DNA of 64,000 nt from Apis mellifera (taxonomy: Eukaryota > Arthropoda > Insecta > Hymenoptera > Apidae), in assembly GCF_003254395.2 (NCBI RefSeq), contig NC_037649.1, forward strand, positions 8,271,931 through 8,335,930. The letters run 5' to 3'. The stretch's first letter is position 1. The number at the start of each line of letters is the position of its first letter. Shown piece by piece: positions 13,749 through 26,331 of this stretch. Made by a program: the position numbers and the translations under genes. Below the pieces are notes generated by a model. It saw only the letters and a program-made list of their open reading frames with translations. It ran no database searches and had not been told where the DNA came from.

Positions 13749-16700
13749 GTGAGTTTTCTTTTTTTCTTTTTTTAATATCGTGTTAAATATGAATATCTTT
13801 TTCTTTTTAAATTAATAACAATTTATAAAATTCAATATTATTTTAAATATTCGTGCGTTATTAGAGATTATTATTGTCGTGAGAGTGGAAAAAAAATAAT
13901 GTATTCTGTTAATGGAAATTTGTGGATTCAGTTCAACTGTTCTAATAGTGAATTGGCGAATAGTTTTGCGACATTTTCAATGGTTTATCGATAAAAATTT
14001 CATCAAATTAGAAAAGATTTTTTTCGAAAGGTGAATGAACTCGAACCAAGATCAATATATATACGTGAAGATATTTTTACTTCCAAGAATGAAAAATGCA
14101 GTAACCGTTAAGCATGCTAGATGTAATTTAAACTCACGTGTACGATTCATTCCTAAAATCTCCAATTTCTATATAAATCTAATAATCTAAATTTATATTC
14201 CAAATATTTATAAAATTTTAAATATCTTTAGATATCTTTTCAAAAAGTCAAATCAGTGGAGAAAAGAAAACGTGAATCTATAAATTCAAATTTATAGATT
14301 TTGTATTGTTCTCGTACAGATTTCTAAAAACTACTTTCGATTTAACGGCTCTAGTTTTTCCCTCGTTCTCCCAATACTTAAAAATTGATTTATGAACTCT
14401 AAAAACTCGTTTTTATTTTTCTATTATGACAAATAAAAAATATTTCTATAAAAGTGTGTGTATATATATACATATATATACATATATAGGAATATTAAAT
14501 CTCGAATGTTTCGCGAGAAAGCGCATCTTACTATACTCATATTCTTGTAAAATTTAATGCCATCCTCTAACAAGCCGCTTTCTTCCGCTTTTGACACTGG
14601 CCGTTATTTCCTTCTTCATTTCGAATTAAGTGTAAATTATTCGAAACTGAATTGTTCTTTTTTTCCTTTTTTTTCTTTATTTACACGAAATCACGATCCT
14701 GCAACGTTTCACTTTCACCCTCGAACAACCAGTCGAACCATATAAATTAAATTTACGAACGAAATAAACGAAAGATTAAGAAAATTTCACGCGTATTTCT
14801 TCCTTCTCTAATGAAATTGAATTTAAAACAATTTTTTTTACGAATAAATCGATAGATCTTTTTTGTGAAGAAACGATGGTCGATTGCATCATTATTTCTC
14901 CCAAAAAACTTAGAAATAATCGCATTTACCAATTAAAACGGATCACCCTATATACACGCATAAAAACTTGTCCAAGCTGTTCTACTTATTGCTACAATGT
15001 ACCTGAATGCCTGGTCAATCTTGCAAAGTGAAATGTAACACGCACAGAAATAGTTCGAATTTAATATTATTTAGAATCGTGTCTAAAAAAAAAAAAGTTG
15101 CTTGAAAAATGATTCTTCGAATCGTTTGGAAACGAGGTTAACAAAATTTTGAGAAAGAGGAGAGTTCATTTACTTTTGGATATATATATATATATATATA
15201 TTCTCTCCGAACGTGTTCTATTCTCTTGCCACACCAAAAAGGTCACGTGAAAGTCTTCCAATGAATTTCCTTATGCTCATATCGCTATAAATCACTTTCT
15301 TCCACATTCGTCGCAAAGAAATCGTGTTTGTCATATATGTTTCTTAGAAACAATTACAAACCGAACAATATATCGGAATAGGAAACTTGTTCCAACCTCA
15401 AAGAAGAAAGTAATTTCGGTATTGCGTAACGCAAGAAACGAGATGGAAAGTGTATAGGTTTTTCCTTTCTATCTTTTTCATTAGTCGGTTTTACGACTTA
15501 GAAATATCGATGTGTTGTTCGGTCATGATCGCGGCCACGAGGCCGTAAAAATTCCGTTTAACGGCCGCGAGATACGTTGCACAGATAACAGAAAAAATCG
15601 TAACGTTGGTTGAAATTAAAAGTTCAGACGAAAGAAAGTAGCGAATAATTGCTGCGACCTATCCCTCTACCGGTGTGAAAGCGAATATTCGTCGAACACT
15701 GATCCCTTCGAGATCACGTATCTTGTTCCACGATTGCAATCCATCTTGATAAAAGGTTAAAAGGTGGTAAAAATGGATATCACATTTTAAACGGTATTGC
15801 TATTTTTTGCACAATGTAATAATCCGACTATTTCAGAGAATGGAGAAAGTTGAATTTAGAAAATGAATAGGTAATTGAAGAGATGAATAAATAAATGAAT
15901 ATATATATATATATACACAGTAATTGGTAGTTGAGTCAAGTGGCGCTAGTGTCACCGGTAGTTGTAATATTAATTGGATCTTATGCAACGAGAAAACAAC
16001 ATTTTTCCTTTAAAAAATATCATTTGATTCGACAGAAAGTTAGATTTTTCAAAGGATAAAGTCAATAAATTTTCTGCTTCATCACGCATCATCATCCCTG
16101 ATTTAACGTCATTCGTGCATATCGTAGTTACTTATCTTCAAAAAAAGAGGGATAATATCCGATTCAATTCACAAATCCATTTCTATCTTACTTTCCTGCA
16201 TACACAAAAAGTTTTGGCAAATCGCTTAGATATTTTAATGTCGAAAATTTAAAAAAAAGAATTCAATTTTTAACAATAGTTAAAATTTGCAAAAATGTTG
16301 TTGTTTCCAATAAATCTGTTAAAACTGAACTGAATTTGTAGAATAGCTGCAAGCTTTTCAAATTAATTGTAATTATTTGCAATTATGATTAAGTTTCTTG
16401 TCAGAATTTTTCTTAATAATCGGTAATCTTGATAAGAATTAATTAAGAAGGTAGTAAACGATCCTTGGTGAAATTCAACTCGCGCGAATAACTCGCGACA
16501 GCCAGTAATTCTAGGTATACATTTCATCGATCTGGCTTTCTAACGTCCTGGAAACGAAACACCTTAGCGACAAGAGATCTCTACTGGTCGATGGATTTCC
16601 GGAAGCCTTAGACGCTTTAAGAACATTCTTTCAAATTTGTCCACAAGATGGTAGCAAACGTCCCGTTCAAATATTTACATTTTCTTATCTTTCCATCGAT

Positions 16701-19700
16701 CGTTTTACGCTCGTCAACCGATATATATTACGATCGGATTCCTAATTTTTTTTTCAATAACGATTAAAAAATTAATCCTTGGTTTAGAGTGATACAAACT
16801 GTTTCGAAGATCGTGATCGGTGATATTATACCGGTTATATACCAATTAGCATTCGAACAAAAAATTTGTAAATCGACGAAATAAATCAGTAGAAAGCCTG
16901 TCTCTGTGGAAATGGCACTTGTAGTACAGTAATCGAGGAAAACAAATAACACCAGCGAAAGCGAAATCGAAATCGAAATCGAAATCGAAACCTCTTGGAC
17001 CTGTTTATAATCGACAACTCGGTGAAAGAGAAAGAAACGGAGTTAGGTAAAAAGGGGACAGACAGAAATATACATATATATAAATAAATTTATTCATATA
17101 AATTCAAGATCTTTAAAGAATTATAATCAACTTCAAGAATTCTACAACAAATCAAACAACTTAAAAAAAAAAACAGATATGAAGATATCTGAGATAATTA
17201 TAACATACGCGAATGGAAATAGAGACGCATGAAAAATGAATCAAGATCAACATAGATACCAAGAGAAAGAGATTTATACTTACACGGATATCATCAATAA
17301 TTAAAAAGCTTAGATACGAGTTCAAAATGTAGGAGGAAATAAAGTAGAAATGAAAGAAAAAGGATAAAAAAGAAAGAGAGATACACGTAAAAAGAATGGA
17401 AGATAGCTTTTAACGTACGAGGAGATAGATGGTGGCAATTAGCAAGATGTGTGCGAGCGGGAGATAAACAGAGAAGAAACGTGATACACGCATACGTGAA
17501 GTAAGAACAGTGGCCAGCACGGCTCCCTTCGAGCCAACTTTCACTCGCCATTTCGCCGTCTCTGACACATATTCGATCGAGTCGTGGAGACAGAGAGAGA
17601 GAGAGAGAGAGAGGATCAGAGCGAGAGAGGGGGAGAGCACGCGTGATTTTTACCTCCTCGACATACACATACGGGATATTGTCACCGGGATCGCGCGTCT
17701 TAACGTCTGCCCATTGATGAATCTGGAGATTCGCTTTCGCAACTGGAGAATAAGAAACGCGATGGCACGCGAGATAGAGCGACGGAGGGATGGGAAAGGG
17801 AGGGAGGGAGGGAGGGAGGGAGGGAGGGTCAGACAGAGAGGGGAAAAAGGTTAGCACCGAGTTCTGGCAATGAAATTTCGGCCAAAACTATCGCTCGTCA
17901 GTCGTTTACGGATACCGCGACAGTGTCTCGGCTCCCCAAAGTGTTTCTCGCTTCGATCGTGTCTAATTGGTACTTACACGCAGTGCAAAAATCACCATTA
18001 ATTACTTGCTCGTATCGTGGAAACATTTTCCTTTTTCTCTCTCTCCTTCTTTCTTTTCGTTTTCGTTCATCGATTATTTATACATTTTCTTACTTTTTTT
18101 TTTTTCCATCCTTAATAATCTCATCTCCATTCTAGATTTTTCCAAGACGGAGTTTGAATCGATCGAACTTATAAGGAAGAAATCTTGAGATCTTTGAAAT
18201 TTTAGAAATTTCTTCTAGAAATTAGATTAGATTATTAATAAGGATTGACCGGTGTATCGAGTTTTATAAGTTTCCTTCACGTTTGGACGCCATTCACTCG
18301 ATACGAATGGATCGACTTTTCTGTAGTTTTTCCTGACGTTTTTCCAGACACGTGGAAAGGGTTGTTACGCAAGTTTAATTACACGCAAGTTAATCAGCGC
18401 ACGATTCACGCGAATATCAAATTTTTTTTCTATCGTTCCGTTCGATCGTAATTATATTCGTTACTTGATGTTACTTGAATAATTTGTTGTTTAAAAACAG
18501 CTTTCATTTAACTCGTTATTATAACTAAACTGAATCTAATATTACGTAACAATCAGTTTACACGTAGTATGACATAAAACTATTATCACAAAGAGTGAAA
18601 TTAATTCGAGAAATCATATTCGCCGCAGAAACACAGCTTCGACAACTCGTCAACATTTACATTTTTGAAGAGGAACAGGAAACGACGATCGATTTAGTAA
18701 TCGTCCAACAAATTAAAACGTTTCAAAATCAGATAAAAATTCTTGACGCAAGAAATTCCAAGAATTTCTCTAATCTCCGCTCCCATCTACTAATGTAAGA
18801 CAAATCCTCAAAACTCTCGAAGAGTTACTCTCAAACGGAGGAATTTTTTTATTACAAATTATTGACAAATTTCTTAATTGCTTCGAAACTCGAGAGAAAG
18901 TTCCGAAAACCGAATTCGATCTCTTTTCGAATTATTTCTGATAAAACGACAAAAAAAAAAAAAAAGAAGAGAGAAAAATGGAGAAGGAAGGAAAAATCGA
19001 TGACCAGTCTAGAAACAGCACGAGGTTGCACGTGAAAAATAAAAAGGCAGAAAGAGAAAGGGAAAGGGAGAGGAAGAGAGAGGGCCAGTTCTGGCTAACG
19101 AAAATTCTGGGCTGCTCAGTTGTTCACGAGAAAGTGTAACAGTGTTCACGAGTTCACGTGTTCAGGTTCGATATAGGATCATCATCATTCATCTTTCCTT
19201 CTTTACACCCGAAATATCTCTTTTTGTTCCTTTTAGAATTTTAGAAATTTAAACGAAAATCGTTTCGTCTCTCTCGTTCTTATTTTTTTCTTCTCCAAAG
19301 TTGACGGTGAAATTTAAAGGAAAAGAAAAAGAAAGGAAAGATAGATCTTGTTTGATATACATTGCTTCGTTTCTTTTTTCTTTTTTTTTTTTTTTTTTTT
19401 AAGTGAAATTGCGTCGGATCGAAGTATAATTGAAGAGTAAAGAAGTACCTCTTCTCTTCATTCAATTTCACAAAATAAGAACGAAGGTTAAGGCGCACGA
19501 GTTAAGCTAATCATATAATTTTATGATCCGTAATCAGTTGGTGTATAAATGTCATCACTTTCACGAGATATATTCTCACAAGTTCGAGTATTTCATCTTT
19601 ACTCGATATAAATGTTAAATAAAACTTTCTCTTGCAAATTCGTTTTTCAAACATTACAATCGAGTTCGATTTATCGTGAAAGTTTTCGAGAGCTTTTTGA

Positions 19701-21683
19701 AAAAGAAAAAAAAAAAAGAATTGCACGTAGAATAGACACTCTATAGAACGGACATATATAGAACGCTCAAAGATAGGAGAAAGTATAACAAGTTGTGGAC
19801 TAACAAGTGGATTAACAAGTGTATGATTAAAAAGAGTTATTACAGATTTCATTTGTTCCTCAAGGATCAAAAATTATAAATATATTTTAAATAAGGAAAA
19901 GAAGACTATACGTTAATTATCAACAAATTTTTGCACGAACCTTCTTCGTTCGAGAAAATTTCATTTCCAATCTTCTCTGAAAAATAACATTTCCACTCGT
20001 CGAAAGTTCATTGAACATGTCAGGCTTTCTTTTAATAAAATCTTTCGTGCAAACAACTATTACGATCTCTCAATTAATTCGATCGAAACCGATTTAATTA
20101 CAACGTATGTAATATTCGATTAAGAGATATTTCTTAAAAAAAAAAAAAAACAAGAAATACACGAGTTCAAAGATACAGCACGCTAGATTGAATCAAATTA
20201 CGAAAGAATGTGTGGTAGAAAGATTATAAAAAATTTTACGTAATAATAACTCGGTTTAATCGCAATAAGATTAGATGGCCTTCGTACATCCCCCTCTGAG
20301 ACATTATTCAACGTCGTTTCGTGTTTGCTCTTATTTTATCCGCGTCAGTTTCAAGGGAAATTCATTAAATTACATCATCTACGGAAGGAAAAAAAAAAGA
20401 AAAGGTCTCTCTTTCTCTCCAAATTGGAAATTTAAAATTCCACGGTTAAGACGATCAAGATGCAAATGTAAATAATAATATTCTTTTTCTGAAATATACA
20501 AATATATGCACTTTCCATGAATTATTTCAAAACGCGATGTCACGTCGTTTTCACGGTCGAGTGAAAGTTTTTAACATAATCTATCTCGAGATACATCGAT
20601 CGATAGATCGATAAATGAAGTTAAACAGAATAATACTTGGAAAGAAAGGAATAATAATACTCGAGAAAAGAAGTAATTATTTGGATCAAAAGAAGATTGC
20701 TCCAATCTTGTTATATATATATATCGTATTATATCAACGTGAATAATTTGAAAATATTATCATCATTATCGAGATTGTCTTTTTTACTTTCCACTCGAAA
20801 GATCAAGAAAAATATTTGTTTAACCATCCACGTACAAATATCTACCAGTTGGGACTTTCATCTTCGTCCTTTCGCTTTTTTTTCTGCATAAAAGATTCCT
20901 TTCACCTAGTTGATATCAGAATTTCTGCTGCTAGATATCGATTTCGACCGGTAATACATAGTTGGGAACAACACATTCCAACCAACACTCTTTCATAATT
21001 TTTTTCTTTCCTTCTTGTATTTCTTTTTCTATAATTATTACATTCATCCTTCTCCCAATAAACAAAACAGCGTTCTTATAATCGACCAATCTTTCTAATT
21101 ATTTCCTTTTCTTTCGTCCGATATATTCTTTTTTATTTACTCTATCTAATTTCACGTTTTCATAAAAAAAGAAAAAAACATCCTCACAATCGATTTATTC
21201 CACGATATTCCATTCTCTTTAATTTCACGTTCTTTTTATTCACGTTTAAAATTTCTTTCTATCATCTCGTTCCAACGATCTGCCGCAACCGACAATCGTG
21301 TTTCGCAATACAATGGAAAAAAAAAAAAAAAGAACTCGAAACAACAATTGCTCAGAGGTCCAAGCAACTGTGGGTTGCTTCAGTGACTTTTTGAGTGGAA
21401 TAATCGCGGGGGAGAATGCAGTCACCTGCTGTTATCGTTGCATAACAAACCGGGTAGACGATGAGAGCCTCGAAGAGCACGGACCTGGCGATGATGATGG
21501 CTACCTATGGCCTGCGATTCCTCGTTGTCGTCTTCACGATCGCGGCAGCTGCCACATTTTTGCACGTGAATAATTACAGGCCCAGTAAGTCCGCGTTTCA
21601 CGCGACTTTCTCGTCACTTTGGACCGGGATAATTATTTTCAATCTTCATTTCTGGATTTATCAACTAAAAATTTATCAACTAA

Positions 21684-21714
<31 letters not shown>

Positions 21715-24700
21715 ATTTTGCGAATTCTAGATAAGTTCGTTTCTCTTTTTCTCTTTTCCCTGTTTCGTAGAACAAATATTCCTCTCGTGCGACAGACCAT
21801 GCCATCACCTGGACTGGCCCATGATTTGTCGAGTGAAACTCACTTTGGAAGTGTTCCAGTCACTCAGCAAGTAAGATTACTTTTAATATATATATTAGTT
21901 TAAATAATATCCCCTTTCTCTCTTTTTTTCTATCTTGCAATCAAAAACTATAAAATATGATTATCTAATAATCATTTAAAAAGTATCAAACTCCTCGATG
22001 GGAAAAAAGGAGAATAGAAAGAAAGAGGGAAACAGGAAACGTTCATCCGAATCTTTGCATAATCCAATTCACTGACAAAAGAGAATGTTAATTACGTTAC
22101 GATGCGGTTTACCTTTAGCTGTAATAATATCCACGTAACGTTCACTCGTTCCTTCTATCGGAATCATCGAGTGGAATAACCAATTCCAATTGCGCAATTT
22201 CTTAAGCGATGAAATGCGGAAGACTCGATGCAACTCGGTTCTCGAGCTATCGTTTCTCAATCGCTTGTTCAACCTATAATCCTCTCCCATTACGATCTTA
22301 ATCTTTTTTCTTCTCTCTCTCTTTTTCTTCTTTATTGTTTCCAATTCTCGTGCACAGATCCTGCGGCGATTGTCCGAGGAACGAGACCGCGTGTTTGGCC
22401 GACCATTGCGTCTCGGCTGATGGACAGAGACGCGGCATACTGACCGCGAATCGTCAGATGCCTGGGCCCACTATTCAGGTATTATTTCCCACGAAATGCT
22501 TAAATTAAAATAAAGAAAAAACGTTTCGTCCTATTCCTTCCCTCGATGGAAATTTTTTCTTCCAATGATCCTTTCATTTTTCATCCCCTCCTCACTCGAC
22601 AATTTCCATATATATATATATATTGGGTTGGCAACTAAGTAATTGCGGGTTTCAGTTGAAGTTGATGACGACCTAATCAAAGCAATAATCGATTCGGATT
22701 ATCACAGTATAACTCGTGAGATTGCAGAGAAGCTTCATGTATCGCATACATGCATTGAAAACCGCTTAAAACAACTTGGCTATGTTCAAAAACTCGATAC
22801 ATGGGTTCCTCACGAATTGAAAGAAAAGCGTTTAACGCAACGCGTTAACAGCTGCGATTTGCTAAAGAAACGTAATGAAAATGATCCATTTTTAAAACGA
22901 CCGATAACTGGCGATGAAAAATGGGTTGTTTACAACAATATCAAGCGGAAAAGATGGTGGAGCAGGCCACGTGAACCAGCTCGAACAACATCAAAAGCTG
23001 GTATTCGTCGAAAGAAGGTTTTGTTATCAGTTTGGTGGGATTACAAAGGAATTGTCTATTTTGAACTCTTACCACCCAACCGAACGATCAATTCTGTCGT
23101 CTACATCGAACAACTAACGAAATTAAACAATGCGGTTGAAGAAAAGCGGCCCGAATTGACAAATCGAAAAGGTGTTGTATTCCATCATGACGATGCAAGG
23201 CCACACGCATCTTTGGTCACTCGGCAAAAATTATTGGAGCTTGGTTGAGATGTTTTGCCACATCCACCATATAGTCCTGACCTTGCACCATCCGATTACT
23301 TTTCGTTTCGATCTTTACAAAACTCCTTGAATAGTAAAAATTTCAATAACGATGATGATATCAAATCGTACCTGATTCAGTTTTTTGCTAATAAAAACCA
23401 CAAGTTTTATGAACGTGGGATTATGATGCTGCCTGAAAGATGGCAAAAGGTCATTGATCAAAATGGGCAACACATTACAGAATAAAGTTATTTAGTTCCA
23501 TGAAAAATTCTTTGATTTTCTAAGAAAAATCCGCAATTACTTAGTTGCCAACCCAATATATAGTAATAAACTCGAGCAGTATTTTATGTAACGATTTTAG
23601 AAGAATCGTTCATTCGAAATGTTTTTCGAGTTGTGTTTGGTGCACAGGTATGCGAGAACGACATCCTCGTGGTGGACGTGATCAACAGGCTTCCAGGTAA
23701 AGCCGCGGCGATACATTGGCGGGGTCAGAGCCAGCTGGAGACACCGTACATGGACGGATCCCCTTTGGTCACTCAATGCCCGATACCGAGCTACACCACT
23801 TTCCAATACAAATTCCGCGCCTCCGCCGCTGGAACGCATTTGTGGCACGCTCACGCTGGTAATTAATTATCAATCTAATAAGAATCGATCGTTTCCAGTT
23901 TTCGAAATAATATTTCACCCGTTTCATTCTTTTTCTTACTTTCTACTTTTTCATTATTCCGATTAATCAATTTATTACGTTGCTTTCTTAGAACGTTAGA
24001 AAACAAAACCTCTATTTTATATATAGAAAGCGTAATAAATGATTTTGATAAATGATATTGAGTAATGGACGACAAACGACTTTCATTTCACATACGTTCA
24101 TTCATGACATCACCGCTTACGGAGATAACGATCGATTCATAGTGCATAAATGTTGCGCAAGCGAGAAAGAACATGCAACCCTTTTTCAACAACGACGATT
24201 GCACGTGTTTTTCAACCACGCTGTTATTTCCAAAATTATTCGAATACGAATAGATCCTCCCCGTTGAGTGTATCGAGCGCGATTTTCAGGGGACGACGTC
24301 TCGAATGGCATATTCGGGGCGTTGATAGTGAAGCAAGCGGACATAAGGGATCCTCACAGGGCATTGTACGACGTCGACGACTCGAGCCACGTGATTCTGG
24401 TGAGCCAGTGGCAGCACTCGGGCGAGATCACGTTCACGGACGGCCACGCGAAACCGGCCATCCTTTTGGTGAACGGACGAGGACGGCAGCCGAACGGACC
24501 CAGGGTTCCTCTGACCAAGTTCACCGTGCTCCCTGGACGGCGTCACAGATTCCGGTTGGCCAACGCCGGTGGCGCTGGATCCTGCCCGATAACTGTCCTC
24601 GTCGACGCTCACCCCCTCCTTCTGATCGCCCTCGACGGCCAACCGGTCGAACCACGCCAAGTCGCATCCATCACTCTGGCCAAAGGTAATCTTGTTTCTC

Positions 24701-26277
24701 ACTTTTATATGATAATCGATCGAAAGGAATTTTCTGCTAATCTTGATTGATTCGAAATTAATTCTCAAGTATCGGTAACAATAATTTCGATTATAATAAT
24801 ACGAGTTTCGAGTTTAATAAATTTAAAATTCGAAGAGTTAAAAAAGAAGAAGAAGAAGAATTGACGAAGGAAAAAATAATAATTGCAGGGGAGAGAGCGG
24901 ATTTCGTTCTGAAGGCGAATAAACGGATAGCTTCGTACTGGATCAACGTACACACGTCGAAGGAATGCGGGGCAAGTTCCATAAATGGCGGCGCAATATT
25001 GAACTACAAGGGAAGTTCAACGGAGGACCCGTTGCCCGCGGCGGAAGCCGTGCAACAGCCGGAAGCCGAGGAATCGAACGATCGAATCGCGATGACGACA
25101 AATCCAGCGGACAAATGCGGGAATCCGGAGAGCCTGTGCGTGATGGAAGTGCACTCGTTGAGGAAGATGCCATCCGGGTTGGGGAAACCGAAAACGGACG
25201 TCACCGTTCGTTTGCCCATTAATTACAAGCTTCAAACGAACGACATCGTAGGTGAGTGACGATCTGCGCTTTCTCAATTTTTCATGTATTTTATATTTGA
25301 ATATCGATAAGAATATATAGATAATCGATGAATCATCGGCGGGGAATTTAATCGATTTTAAACAGTTTATTCATAAGACCTGTTCGCCTCCAAGTCTCGT
25401 CAATTTCTCTACCCGTCTCTGGCTCCGATTTCATCTCCCCTCCCCGCTTCAAAATGGATAAAAATCACGTTATGATGCACGTTACCAAGACAAAAGTTGA
25501 TTAACTTCTCTCCATTTCTGATCGATTGAAACTACAAACCAAGTCCAAGTTTTCGAATGAAAAGCGTATCCACGCGATAATTAAATTAAATTGGAGAGTT
25601 TCGATGTTAATTAACACCTCGTCAAAATTGATGGAATAGAAAAGAGGAAGATGGAGAGCGTCGGGAAATTACGCGGCGTCGCGGAGCGTGGAAGAAAATA
25701 ATCGACGCGCGATACGAATCGAAAACTTTGCTCGCAAAGCTTATACTCCTTAACTCGGTCCGACCTTGCTCGTCCCATTTCACTTTCAACGCGCGTCAGA
25801 GATAGCACGAAAGAAAGCGTCACCTCGTACGGCTTCGCACATGTAATTTCCATAACATGCAAACGAGTCTACTCGAGTATGGAAATGCCAGGTATCCTCT
25901 TCTCCTCCTTATTAGCATGTGTCCTCTTCGTGACGTTTCTTATACATCTTTTTCAATTGTCTGTAATCCCGTGTCTTCCTTCTCTTTTTCTGAGAGAATC
26001 ATTCTTTTAAAATTTTCGATTCAGGAAATAATTAATTAATAAGAAATATTTTTTTGCAAATCCTCCTTATTAGCATATATCCTCTTCGTGACGTTTCTTA
26101 TACATACTTTTCAATTGTCTGTAATCCCGTGTCTTCCTTCTCTTTCTCTGAGAGAATCATTCTTTTAAAATTTTCGATTCAGGAAATCTATTTTTTTGGA
26201 AATCTTCCTTATTAGCATGTATCCTCTTCGTGACGTTTCTTATACATACTTTTCAATTATCTGTAATCTCGTGTCTT

Positions 26278-26331
<54 letters not shown>

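Larger units (their letters stand above)
13749..21460 (+). other. Long first intron of MCORP (distal isoform)
   Basis: About 7.7 kb without a supported coding exon. It contains a TA tract (15181-15200), a 400-bp segment duplicated at 26.5 kb, a hexamer repeat (16955-16991), GA and GGGA tracts (17590-17830), and two GC-richer patches near 17,850-17,960 and 19,080-19,170. Both patches carry initiator-like TCAGT words next to a shared gttctggc word and could be extra 5' leaders. Frames such as 17294-17857 (minus) are purine/pyrimidine-tract artefacts. Confidence 0.5.

Noticed and set aside
17294..17857. 187-codon open frame on the minus strand
   Set aside because: It is the complement of GA and GGGA tracts; Pro/Ser/Leu low complexity and equally open frames on the other strand show it is compositional.
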